Positions 52,184 to 62,065 of a DNA stretch of 64,000 bases are shown one piece after another. The notes beneath the pieces are model-generated. The model saw nothing but the letters and a program-made list of their open reading frames with translations, did no database searches and had not been told where the DNA came from. The position numbers were made by a program, and so were the translations under genes. Origin of the DNA: Verrucomicrobiia bacterium (GTDB lineage Bacteria > Verrucomicrobiota > Verrucomicrobiia > Verrucomicrobiales > Akkermansiaceae); the NCBI GenBank assembly GCA_030432565.1, contig JAUIGV010000013.1, positions 1 through 64,000 on the forward strand, in the 5' to 3' direction. Each line of letters starts with the position of its first letter. Position 1 is the first letter of the stretch.

Positions 52184-52951
52184 TTAGGTCGCAGTGGCGA
52201 CGATGATTAAATGGAGCCCCCCCTCTTCACAGGGCACTTCATGGCGACACGAGGTAAAGCCCGCATCTTGAAGAGCGTCGTCGAACTCCAAGGGAGCTCG
52301 CAAAAACCAAAAGCATAAGACTCCGCCCTTGCGGATGGCCCGGCGGATCTCCCGAAGGCCGGCCTTGGTGTAAAGACTGTCATTCCCACCGTAGCTGAGA
52401 GCGTGGGGCTCATTGTCAGTGTCAATTAAGATGGCATCAAAGGAACCGGGAGCGGAGGCACGGATCAACCCGCTGAGATCCTGCAGTGCGATCGAGGATC
52501 GAGGATCGGCAACCGGACATCCCGCTGCTTCCGCGAGCGGCCCCTCGGGTTGATTCCAACGAACCACATCTTCCGAAAGCTCGGCCGTGACAATATCTGC
52601 CGCCGGTCCCACTTCTTCCAGGACAGCCCGCAGGGTAAATCCCATTCCAAGCCCACCAATCAAAATCCGGGGCGACTCGAGATCGTCAAGCGCCCGGCAG
52701 CCCAGGGTCCCAAGGGCATCCTCGGAACGATGGCACTTGCCACCCATGAGCATCTCTCCGTCGAGATAGAGAAAGTAGTCGCCCTCCTTTTCCTGCAAGA
52801 CCATGTCTTTTCCCTCGCAGGTCTTCACCATTTCCACCGTGCGAAACGGCAGAAGGAAATCTGCAGGTTGAGGGTTCGGGGCATCCGCATTCCCGTGATC
52901 GAGAATGGCAGTGTTCGCCTGATTGGACTGGTGCATGAGATTGGGTTCCAC
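52184..52951 (-). CDS. spermidine-synthase-like SAM/dcSAM-binding protein
   Basis: 255 residues (GTG at 52951; an ATG at 52936 is also good). A Rossmann-fold nucleoside-binding core resembles spermidine synthases: SPRILIGGLGMGFTLRAVLE, ADIVTAELSEDVVRWNQP, FDAILIDTDNEPHALSYG, YTKAGLREIRRAIRKGGVLC. Real spermidine synthases have the DDG-type active loop; here the position reads DTDNEPH, so it may be a methyl- or aminopropyltransferase of other specificity. It lies between the small exported protein and the collar-protein genes, all on the minus strand. Confidence 0.75.
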   Translation of the reverse strand: MEPNLMHQSNQANTAILDHGNADAPNPQPADFLLPFRTVEMVKTCEGKDMVLQEKEGDYFLYLDGEMLMGGKCHRSEDALGTLGCRALDDLESPRILIGGLGMGFTLRAVLEEVGPAADIVTAELSEDVVRWNQPEGPLAEAAGCPVADPRSSIALQDLSGLIRASAPGSFDAILIDTDNEPHALSYGGNDSLYTKAGLREIRRAIRKGGVLCFWFLRAPLEFDDALQDAGFTSCRHEVPCEEGGLHLIIVATAT

Positions 52952-52971
52952 CTGGGCGGAACAATCGATAA

Positions 52972-53292
52972 TTAGGACTGGTGGGACACCGAAAATTTCT
53001 TACCCCGGTGAGAGAACTCAAAAGTATTGCCACTGGTCACCCGAACCGTCCCAAGGGGAAGATCGGGCGCAGAGAGGACGTCGCGAAGCTTGGTGTGGCT
53101 GGACAACTTCATTTTGCAATGACGCACGCCATCGGTGGGTTCGGATATCTCGAGCCCGGAACCATAAAGGGACAAAATCCGGTCAACATCACCCTCGGGA
53201 GTTGAAAAATTTACTGCTCCGAGGCCATTTATCACAGCTCCGCCGGTAGCTAGAGCAGTCGTGATCATAAAGGTTCTGCGATCGTTGGACAT
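52972..53292 (-). CDS. small Tat-exported protein, hypothetical
   Basis: 106 residues. The N-terminus MSNDRRTFMITTALATGGAV is a twin-arginine-type signal. The mature 75 residues (DRILSLYGSGLEISEPTDGV, then GTVRVTSGNTFEFSHRGKKF) look like a small beta-rich domain without a known family. First gene of the collar-protein run; 20 bases before the spermidine-synthase-like gene. Upstream (53293-53497) is an AT-rich gap likely to hold the promoter. Confidence 0.65.
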   Translation of the reverse strand: MSNDRRTFMITTALATGGAVINGLGAVNFSTPEGDVDRILSLYGSGLEISEPTDGVRHCKMKLSSHTKLRDVLSAPDLPLGTVRVTSGNTFEFSHRGKKFSVSHQS

Positions 53293-53497
53293 TTTAAAAT
53301 ATTGTTAAGAGGTAACTTATCATTTTTACGATGAATAACCTCACGGATAATCATCATTAGACAGATACTGGTTCTCATATTTCCGGGTCATCGGCAAGAA
53401 GATTCTCACCCGATCAACCCAACTGACCTTCTCAAAGACAGTAACTTGCTTGGCACAAGGGCTATCGCAACCATTCAATCATCTTTTCCCGAACAAA

Positions 53498-56287
53498 TTA
53501 TGATTTTCGCTCACGATAAAGAGTCGGATCAATCGTCTTCCGCATGGCACTTTCACTGAGCTTTGCTCCGCAAAATTGCTGGAGACGATCGATCGTCTCC
53601 TCGGGCCGGGCCACTGTATCAGCGTAAGAAATCGCAATCACCGGGATCTCCCTCTCCTTGAGAACATCATTCACCGCCGCAATCATCTTTTGGTAGGACC
53701 GCTTCATCCTGACGGAATCAGCCTTGCGATCATCCTTGCCCAGCCGACTCAACATCCTCGCCTGTGAGGCCAGCACCTCATCAAGATCGCGCTCCATAAA
53801 GACAACCCGGTAATGAACACCATCCTTCTCGGGCAATTTGGGGATAATCGGGGCAACGATTTTCACGACCTTTCCACCAGCCTCATCCAGCACCGAAGCA
53901 TCGCGAGGCAGCTCCTTCACCGATTCCAATTCAAAATATCCCCTGGGATTATTTCCATCCGCTTCGCGAATCTGATCCGTAAAGCACACCATGCCACCGG
54001 CATCCAACATCTGCATCATAAGGGAAGTCCCGGATCTCGGCAGGCCGGAGACCACGGTAATGATCTTATCCTCCGCCCAATCCCCGGGCACTTCCGGTCG
54101 CTCTAAAATCGAGACTTCTTCCAATGCACGTTCAACCACTTGCTCGACCTTCTGCTCCGCGGATTCCCCGCGCAGCCTCGACGCCCTCCGTCGATATTCG
54201 TCACCCTTCTTTGGCTTTCGCAAAAAAGTTTCATAAAGCTCGGCCAAATAAAGACAGGCTTCGGGAAAGTTCGGATTTTGCACCAAGGTCACCTCGAAAG
54301 CCTCGGCCGCCTGGTCGTACAGCCTGAGCCCCATCAAAGCTTTCCCCAGCAGGAAGTGGCTCATGGGCGAAAAATACTGCAGTCCGATCGAGGAAAAACC
54401 ATACTCGGCCGCCTCCTTGTATCGGTTCTGCTCGAGCATTAACTGCATGAGCGCGAGATAGGCGCGAGAACTCTGCGGATCGATTTCAAGAGCCTTGTTG
54501 AAACATCTTTCCGCCTCTTTGGGCTTATCGAGGGAAAGATACAGATGTCCGATCCGGACCGGAAGATCCGCATTTCCCCAGGCCTCCGGGGAGATCTGAT
54601 TGAGAACCTCCAAGGCCTTCTTTGGCTCATTCTCCGCAATCAGCAAACACCCCAGCAGGAAATTTTGCGGAGCTGTGACCGATTTATATTTCTCCCGGAC
54701 TGCTTTGAGCTCCGCCTTCACCTCCTCGCAAACTTCCTCCTCGCTTTTCCCTTTCAGCTCTTTCGTAAGCCGGGGAATTTCCTCTTCCAATTCCTTCTGC
54801 AAGATTGCCTTTACCTCAAAAATCTTCTCAACCATCCGCCTTGCATCCTCCACCCGGTTGACAGCGAGATAACTAAAAGCGAGCTGATTCAAAAATCGAT
54901 GCTCCATCGGCCAGTCCTCCACCAACTCCTCCAATATCGGAATACTGTCTCCATGGCGCGCGCCATCCACATAGGATCTCGCCAGGTTAAACTGCAATTC
55001 CCGCAGGGCGTTCTTCCCGGCCATTTTTTGATCATCTTCGGGATCTTCGACATATCCCAGATCCACCAACTGTTTCAAAAGCTCCTGATCATCGGCGGGG
55101 TCAAATTGAAAGTGCGGCGGGTGCCTTCCGTCATCACCTTCCACTTCCTCCCATGATGGAATCGTCTTCACCTCCGGTGGATTTTCCCAAATCTCGGTCA
55201 GAACCCGTCCATCCATGTCCTCGCCAACCGGCAGTTCAAACAAGGTCAGAAGGGTCGGAGTGATATCCAAAAGGTTCGCCCCGAAGACCGTTGCATCCTT
55301 CTTAATCCCCGGACCACTTGCCACGAAAATCCCCAGGTGACTATGCTCAATAGCAGGTCCGTTGGGCTCCTGCGGAATTTCCTTTGGCCGGAGATGATCG
55401 GGATGAAAGCCATGGTCGGACATCACAATCACGGTCGTATCTTCGTCCACCAACTTCAGAAGTGTCCCCAGCATCATGTCATGGAATTGATAAATCCCAT
55501 CCACGACATCTTTATAAAGCTCGAAGTCCTGCTCGCTGACGTGCTCCTGACGAGGCGGGTGAAACTTCATGAAGCCGTGGCAAAAATGATCCACCGCATC
55601 ATGATAAATCGCCATGAAGTCCCACTCCTCATTCTGCATCACGGCCGTCGAGCACGCATGAACCCCGGCACACTCGGAGAGGAGCTTCGCAATCTTCCAG
55701 CACCGCTCATCCTTATCGTGATCAATCTCCGCTGCGCGCGGAACAAAAGGGACAATTTGGCTCGGCTCGATTTCCTTGGGATGGACCCGAAACCTCGCAA
55801 TCCTGGACGCCAACTCGGATGGATGAATCGTCCCTTTGAGAAGCGGCCACTTATCGGGAGAATCTCCTCTCACCTGCTGATAGTGATTTGAAACCATTAC
55901 CCCGTTGATCGGCTCCGCAGGGTGGGATGGCCACCAACCGATAACGTTCGACTTCAATCCCTCCTGCCCCAGAATATTCCAAATTGCCTTGGTCTTGCGC
56001 GACAAATTCGTAATCGGTCGGATCCCCCCCTTTTTCGGGTCAGGCTCCACAAAGCCGTGGATCCCATGTTTGTAGGGTCGCTTTCCTGTCGCGATACTCG
56101 TCCAGAGCATGGGAGAAAGCACCGGGGTCAGCGTGGCCAATTTCCCCATCACTCCGCCCTCGATCAGAGATTCCAGTACCGGCATTTTCCCGGCATCCAG
56201 CATGGGACTAATCACCTTCCAGTCAGCAGCATCCCAACCGACCAAAAGGACTTTTCTTTTCTTCTTGGGCCCGGAATGATCTGCCAT
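53498..56287 (-). CDS. type I phosphodiesterase - TPR - sulfotransferase fusion protein
   Basis: 929 residues from the ATG at 56287; a GTG at 56305 lies right at the T-tract of the upstream terminator and is less likely. Residues about 10-400 match the alkaline-phosphatase-superfamily type I phosphodiesterase/nucleotide pyrophosphatase: KVLLVGWDAADWKVISPML, TLTPVLSPMLWTSIATGKRP (threonine-type nucleophile region) and VIVMSDHGFHPDHLRP. Residues about 440-700 are TPR helices (NADLPVRIGHLYLSLDKPKE, AYLALMQLMLEQNRYKEA). Residues about 735-929 are a P-loop sulfotransferase: VSGLPRSGTSLMMQML with the PAPS-binding loop, and VVFMERDLDEVLASQARM. No signal peptide, so PAPS is available in the cytoplasm. 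It may remove and add groups on a nucleotide-linked or sulfated substrate. Upstream of the collar-protein run on the same strand. Confidence 0.85.
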   Translation of the reverse strand: MADHSGPKKKRKVLLVGWDAADWKVISPMLDAGKMPVLESLIEGGVMGKLATLTPVLSPMLWTSIATGKRPYKHGIHGFVEPDPKKGGIRPITNLSRKTKAIWNILGQEGLKSNVIGWWPSHPAEPINGVMVSNHYQQVRGDSPDKWPLLKGTIHPSELASRIARFRVHPKEIEPSQIVPFVPRAAEIDHDKDERCWKIAKLLSECAGVHACSTAVMQNEEWDFMAIYHDAVDHFCHGFMKFHPPRQEHVSEQDFELYKDVVDGIYQFHDMMLGTLLKLVDEDTTVIVMSDHGFHPDHLRPKEIPQEPNGPAIEHSHLGIFVASGPGIKKDATVFGANLLDITPTLLTLFELPVGEDMDGRVLTEIWENPPEVKTIPSWEEVEGDDGRHPPHFQFDPADDQELLKQLVDLGYVEDPEDDQKMAGKNALRELQFNLARSYVDGARHGDSIPILEELVEDWPMEHRFLNQLAFSYLAVNRVEDARRMVEKIFEVKAILQKELEEEIPRLTKELKGKSEEEVCEEVKAELKAVREKYKSVTAPQNFLLGCLLIAENEPKKALEVLNQISPEAWGNADLPVRIGHLYLSLDKPKEAERCFNKALEIDPQSSRAYLALMQLMLEQNRYKEAAEYGFSSIGLQYFSPMSHFLLGKALMGLRLYDQAAEAFEVTLVQNPNFPEACLYLAELYETFLRKPKKGDEYRRRASRLRGESAEQKVEQVVERALEEVSILERPEVPGDWAEDKIITVVSGLPRSGTSLMMQMLDAGGMVCFTDQIREADGNNPRGYFELESVKELPRDASVLDEAGGKVVKIVAPIIPKLPEKDGVHYRVVFMERDLDEVLASQARMLSRLGKDDRKADSVRMKRSYQKMIAAVNDVLKEREIPVIAISYADTVARPEETIDRLQQFCGAKLSESAMRKTIDPTLYRERKS

Positions 56288-56306
56288 CGCACAAAGTTTC
56301 GACACT

Positions 56307-56351
56307 AAAAAACGGTAACGCGAGTCCGAAGAACAACGCGGTTACCGTTTT
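56307..56351 (-). terminator. intrinsic terminator of the PEP-CTERM gene (minus strand)
   Basis: Stem AAAACGGTAACGCG (56309-56322) with CGCGGTTACCGTTTT (56337-56351), one bulged base. On the minus strand it is followed by a run of T residues (complement of 56307-56312). It separates the PEP-CTERM gene from the phosphodiesterase-sulfotransferase gene. Confidence 0.85.
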
Positions 56352-56376
56352 GCTGAATTTTCAGATGATGTGAAAT

Positions 56377-57132
56377 TTACGCTCCGACCGCGCGACGCTG
56401 ACGCCAACCCAACAGACCGGCGGCACCGAGAGCCAAACAAGCGATGGAATTGGTCTCAGGAACATTTGTAATCGTAACATTATCAGCGGCTGGGTCGGTC
56501 TCCAATCCGTAGCCAATGATCTCTCCCCCGCCATTGTCGGCATCAACCCTCACTTCAAGCCACCCGTAAAGCGTCCCTGATGGATCATTGAGCTCAAATC
56601 CAACAAAACCCGTATTGCCACCCAACCATTCTCCACTTGCAGGGTAGCTGGGATGTTGAGATGAAGCCAGATAAGAGTCACTCGTGCTGTCACCATCGAT
56701 GAAATTCAGGGCCGCATTGAGAGTATCGCCAAGACTCAATCGGGACACGTAATTGAATCCGGCAGAGTAGATTCTTCCGGCTACCAAGTTGCCATTCTCC
56801 CCCCCCATGCGGAACCAGTCACGATCACCAACCCCCGCTTCATCCAAATGAGCCTGAAAAACAAAGTCCCTCGAAGGATGGCCAAAATCGGGAATATCGA
56901 TATCAACGGAAAGGGAATTCCCGGAGGTCGGATCGAGCACAACATTGAGATCACCAAGAACCAAGGCCCCTTCGGCTTCGGTTGAACCGAGACTCAAGAC
57001 CGCTGCCGCACCCGCAAAATACCCCGAGGATGCTGCCAGATTGCCGCTCTTCTTCACCGCCTCACCGGCTGACTGGGAGTACGACGCAAGACGGCTTTCG
57101 AAAGATTGGTCAGATTCACTGTTCAATGACAT
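56377..57132 (-). CDS. PEP-CTERM-type sorted protein (variant tail)
   Basis: 251 residues. It begins with a Ser/Glu-rich stretch of about 30 residues before a hydrophobic segment (SGYFAGAAAVLSLGSTEAEG), unlike a plain signal peptide. The body includes DIDIPDFGHPSRDFVFQAHL and FVGFELNDPSGTLYGWLEVR, typical of choice-of-anchor-like PEP-CTERM proteins that also show YGWLEV. The tail VPETNSIACLALGAAGLLGW then RQRR is a variant PEP-CTERM signal (VPET instead of VPEP). A candidate promoter (TTTACA ... TATACA) lies so close to the ATG that the message would be almost leaderless. Confidence 0.78.
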   Translation of the reverse strand: MSLNSESDQSFESRLASYSQSAGEAVKKSGNLAASSGYFAGAAAVLSLGSTEAEGALVLGDLNVVLDPTSGNSLSVDIDIPDFGHPSRDFVFQAHLDEAGVGDRDWFRMGGENGNLVAGRIYSAGFNYVSRLSLGDTLNAALNFIDGDSTSDSYLASSQHPSYPASGEWLGGNTGFVGFELNDPSGTLYGWLEVRVDADNGGGEIIGYGLETDPAADNVTITNVPETNSIACLALGAAGLLGWRQRRAVGA

Positions 57133-57137
57133 AAGTC

Positions 57138-57168
57138 TGTATAAACAGTTTTTAACTTCTCATGTAAA
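57138..57168 (-). promoter_or_regulatory. candidate promoter of the variant PEP-CTERM gene
   Basis: On the minus strand TTTACA (57168-57163) and TATACA (57143-57138) are 19 bases apart, with the ATG only five bases after the second box. The spacing is longer than ideal; a shifted -10 (TTTATA, spacer 17) is also possible. The surrounding gap (57133-57369) is AT-rich and otherwise empty. Confidence 0.3.
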
Positions 57169-57369
57169 GGGTTTTGATAATTTTTTACCAAAACACCAAT
57201 TGACGCTCCGCGCACAAAATTACGGCCTCAAGCCTTCCGAATCAACCCTTGATCAAAATAAACACTGATAACCAGCAGTTTACAAAGAATCTGAAATTGA
57301 TTGTGAAATTTAACGAGAAACGTTTCCACATAAGTTTTCCTCAGATTTCTCACGCTGGATCCCAAATTG

Positions 57370-58764
<1,395 letters not shown>

Positions 58765-58815
58765 TCAGGTAAAACGGAACTTCGCCCGATCGACTTTCAA
58801 TCGCCGCGAAAAAGC

Positions 58816-60243
58816 TCACTTCTTTTTTCGGGCCTTCTTCGGGCCACCTTTGCCCCGCTCGGGATCGTGAGCCGGATTCGGAGTCATCATCTGCGCCCCC
58901 ACCGACCTACGCCACTTCTTCAATTCCTTCAAAAGCATCGCCGCCCGCTCCGGATCTTCGCCCGCCAGATTATTCTTCTCAAATGGATCTGCCTTCAAAT
59001 CGAACAGCTCCAATTCACCGTCCTCAAAAAACTCAATCAACTTCCAATCACCATCCCGAATCGCCCCATATGGCTTCGTTCGATGATAGTGCGGATAGTG
59101 CCAGTAAAGCTTCTCGCGCTTCAATTCCGAACTACCGTCCTTCAAGAGCGGCCAGATACTCACCCCGTCGAGGTGCTCATCCTCCCGGGCAGGCAATCCG
59201 GCAACCTCCAAAAAGGTCGGATAAAAGTCCATTCCGATAACGGGCTCATCGCACCGCGATCCCGCCTCAATCTTCCCGGGCCACTTCGCAATCAAAGGCT
59301 CACGAACTCCGCCTTCATGGGAGAATCCCTTGCGGTCCCGCAGCCCCGACGTGGTATTATCGTAGTCACCACCATTGTCCCCGGTCAGAACGATCACGGT
59401 GTTTTCAGCCAAACCCAATTCCTCCAGCTTGGCCACAATCCGGCCCACGCTCTGGTCGAGCGCCTCCACCATCCCAGCCCGCCTGGGATTCACATTCTCA
59501 TTCCTCTTGTTGTCGAAGGTCTTCAGCTTTTCCTGATACTTCTTTGTCAACTTCTCAGGCGACATAATGGGCCCGTGCACGGTATAGTACGAAAAATATA
59601 AGAGGAAATTCTCATTCTTCTTCTCTTCCAGGAAAACCATTGCCGCGTCAGTCAGCTTGTCGGTCAAAAAATCGCCCTTCGCACCATCATCAAGCCCCGG
59701 CATGCCAAAGGGGGAAAAATATTTCCCCGGCCCCTTGGGTTGCCCCCACTCACGTCCACCCACATTCACATCAAATCCATGACTCGTCGGATAGTGCTCC
59801 TTAAAATCCGGCTGACCAATCGGCATGAGATGCCACTTCCCCAGAAAGGCCGTGGCATAGCCCGCTTCCTTCAACGCCTCCGGCAGCAGCACGCGCTCGT
59901 GGTCCATTTTCATCTTCCAATCCGGAACCGCCAGCTTGGCAAAAGGTTTCTTGTGACCCGCGATCCAATCGGTGAGATGAAGCCTCGCCGGATACCTTCC
60001 CGTTAAAATCGCAGCCCGACTCGGCGAACAAACGGTGCAAGCCGAGTAAGCATTGGTAAAAAGCATGCCATCCTTGGCCAGCTTATCGATATGAGGAGTC
60101 TCGTAAAACTCAGCGCCGTAGCACCCGAAGTCACCCCAGCCCAAATCATCCACCAGCAGAAACACAAAGTTTGGCTTCTTCCCATCTGCCCGAAGCAGGC
60201 ACGAAAAACACACAAGGGAAAGCAGCGCGAATGATCTGATCAT
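58816..60243 (-). CDS. exported formylglycine-dependent sulfatase
   Basis: 475 residues with a signal peptide. FLLVDDLGWGDFGCYGAEFY carries the calcium-binding aspartates (D32, D33). The formylglycine site is C72-S-P-S-R76, followed by AAILTGRYPARLHLTDW. VIVLTGDNGGDYDNT and FLGKWHLMPIG are further family marks. It removes sulfate from a glycan outside the cytoplasm after conversion of C72 by a formylglycine-generating enzyme (not in this window). The Lys-rich tail (GGPKKARKKK) is unusual. Its start overlaps the upstream gene by four bases (ATGA), so it is the fourth gene of the operon begun at 63118. Confidence 0.93.
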   Translation of the reverse strand: MIRSFALLSLVCFSCLLRADGKKPNFVFLLVDDLGWGDFGCYGAEFYETPHIDKLAKDGMLFTNAYSACTVCSPSRAAILTGRYPARLHLTDWIAGHKKPFAKLAVPDWKMKMDHERVLLPEALKEAGYATAFLGKWHLMPIGQPDFKEHYPTSHGFDVNVGGREWGQPKGPGKYFSPFGMPGLDDGAKGDFLTDKLTDAAMVFLEEKKNENFLLYFSYYTVHGPIMSPEKLTKKYQEKLKTFDNKRNENVNPRRAGMVEALDQSVGRIVAKLEELGLAENTVIVLTGDNGGDYDNTTSGLRDRKGFSHEGGVREPLIAKWPGKIEAGSRCDEPVIGMDFYPTFLEVAGLPAREDEHLDGVSIWPLLKDGSSELKREKLYWHYPHYHRTKPYGAIRDGDWKLIEFFEDGELELFDLKADPFEKNNLAGEDPERAAMLLKELKKWRRSVGAQMMTPNPAHDPERGKGGPKKARKKK

Positions 60244-61193
60244 TCCACTTCCATAAATTCCTCCGACCTCTCACTCAATACAAACTCTCCGGAGAAGGCA
60301 GAAAAACGCGGACCTCGAATCCTCACGACCGCATTCGCCCGATCTGTCCGCCCCAGCGATACTCTCACCTTGTGGCTCGTTCCCCTGGCCAACCGAAAGG
60401 AGACCTCATCCTTCCCCACCTCTGGTTCGGCTTCGGCTTTCCACGTATCCTTCACCAACCAAGCCTGCCGGGACTTTGCCACCTCATACATTTTATGTTT
60501 CGCCGACCATCGACCGTAAATCCGAAGCGCCTCCTCTTTCGGTGGATAAATCCGAAACTCCCCAACCCACTCACCATTTTCCTTGAAAAGTCTCTCAACA
60601 TGAAGACCGACCCGACGTCCATCCTCTCGCACATCCATTCCAAAATTCAACGGCTCCACTCTAACCCACAGCCCCATTCCAAGGACTCTCAATTTGCCGT
60701 CCTTTCGACCAATCCAGAACTTCTCCGTGCTCACTCTCTTCACTCCCAAACCAAACTCATTCAATTCCCCTTCGACCTTCTGAAACGGCTTCAGCGCAAA
60801 AACCGCGCCCTTCAACTCGCCTCGAAGAACGTTAATATCCGGATTGCCCCAACCCGCAGAAGGATCCCGATCCGCAGCTTGCTCCAGCACCTTCGGATTC
60901 CGCTTCCGCAACTCCTCCACCAAGCGGGCGTTCCACTCATCATTATTTAAAATCCTCAAAGAAATGCTTCTCAATCGCTGAACTTCACCGCGTTTCTTGA
61001 GCTCAGCCATGACAGCTCCGAACGTCACAAACTCCTCCTCTCCATCAGGCCTAAAATAAACCCGCATATCTCCGGCCCTCTCACCCTCGATCGCATCAAG
61101 ATACGAAATTGACCACTCCCCCCGAACGATCGCACTCAGGAATACCAGGACCAAAGCAACTCCATGGCTAATCCTCATTTTTCCAAATCTCAT
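60240..61193 (-). CDS. exported hypothetical protein of the sulfatase operon
   Basis: 317 residues; start at 61193 or, more typically for a signal peptide, the ATG at 61178 (MRISHGVALVLVFLSAIVRG). Contents include YLDAIEGERAGDMRVYFRPD, LRSISLRILNNDEWNARLVE and SHKVRVSLGRTDRANAVVRI, with no family recognised. It overlaps the sulfatase downstream by four bases and the gene upstream by 11-26 bases, so it is tightly coupled to both. Likely exported. Confidence 0.65.
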   Translation of the reverse strand: MRFGKMRISHGVALVLVFLSAIVRGEWSISYLDAIEGERAGDMRVYFRPDGEEEFVTFGAVMAELKKRGEVQRLRSISLRILNNDEWNARLVEELRKRNPKVLEQAADRDPSAGWGNPDINVLRGELKGAVFALKPFQKVEGELNEFGLGVKRVSTEKFWIGRKDGKLRVLGMGLWVRVEPLNFGMDVREDGRRVGLHVERLFKENGEWVGEFRIYPPKEEALRIYGRWSAKHKMYEVAKSRQAWLVKDTWKAEAEPEVGKDEVSFRLARGTSHKVRVSLGRTDRANAVVRIRGPRFSAFSGEFVLSERSEEFMEVE

Positions 61194-62055
61194 AAATCAA
61201 CCCTTCCTCCTTCTCCCGATAAATCATCACCAGATTTCGATTCACTTTCACAAACGCAATCCGCGATTCGACCCGCACCAAACCATCGCAGGAAAGGGGA
61301 GCGGAAAGTCTCAACACCCCGTCCCATAACCCCGGATTCACCCATCCTCTCACCAGATTTGGAATCGTCGCCTCAACTCCCAACTCATCAAAAATCTTCA
61401 TCCCGGGGCTCTGCCCGGAGTATGAATGCCTCTTCCAATTCACCTCGACATCCCTCAAAAACTCGCGATCTGCTTGTGACAGGTTCACGACCCTTTCAAC
61501 CACTTCCGGCTCATCTTTGAATTCTTCGACCCCGGGATTCCTATACCTCTCCAAATCATACCTGATTACCATCCACTCCCCCTTGAGCTTCTGCCCGGTA
61601 TCCAAAGACTCCCGGGCTTTCACCACGGCCAGCACCTTCTCCAAATTCCTCAGGACGCCTTTCAAGTTCACCTCCTCAACTCCCGCCTCTCTCAAGGCCT
61701 CTTCATCGAGAAAGACTCTCCCAAAGGAACGTGAGGTTCCCGGAAAAACCGGATCAGTAAAGATGACCCCATCCAAGTGCTCAAAGGGAGCACCCCAGTC
61801 ATCACTCTCACGAAAATCAAACGAAACCGCCTCCGACTCATTGGTCCTCACTGTGAACCCACAGCCCTCGAGCGAAATATCGTGGTGTTGCCAGTCATTC
61901 AGAATCTCAAGTCCCTCGATCGATTCCAAATTGGCCTTCACCCGGTTGAACTCCACGTAGTAAAAAGGAGGCAAACCGCCCAAATACGCCAAGGCCAGAT
62001 AAGGGCCCGCCAGCAAAAGCGGACCAAAAATCAGACTCTTCAAAAAAACATTCAT
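61168..62055 (-). CDS. membrane-anchored hypothetical protein
   Basis: 295 residues with one N-terminal transmembrane or signal segment (SLIFGPLLLAGPYLALAYLG), followed by a 265-residue extracytoplasmic part (YYVEFNRVKANLESIEGLEI, LREAGVEEVNLKGVLRNLEK). No known domain seen. Ten bases downstream of the next gene's stop and overlapping the following gene. Function unknown. Confidence 0.6.
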   Translation of the reverse strand: MNVFLKSLIFGPLLLAGPYLALAYLGGLPPFYYVEFNRVKANLESIEGLEILNDWQHHDISLEGCGFTVRTNESEAVSFDFRESDDWGAPFEHLDGVIFTDPVFPGTSRSFGRVFLDEEALREAGVEEVNLKGVLRNLEKVLAVVKARESLDTGQKLKGEWMVIRYDLERYRNPGVEEFKDEPEVVERVVNLSQADREFLRDVEVNWKRHSYSGQSPGMKIFDELGVEATIPNLVRGWVNPGLWDGVLRLSAPLSCDGLVRVESRIAFVKVNRNLVMIYREKEEGLIYEIWKNED

Positions 62056-62065
62056 CCCCTGGTTA

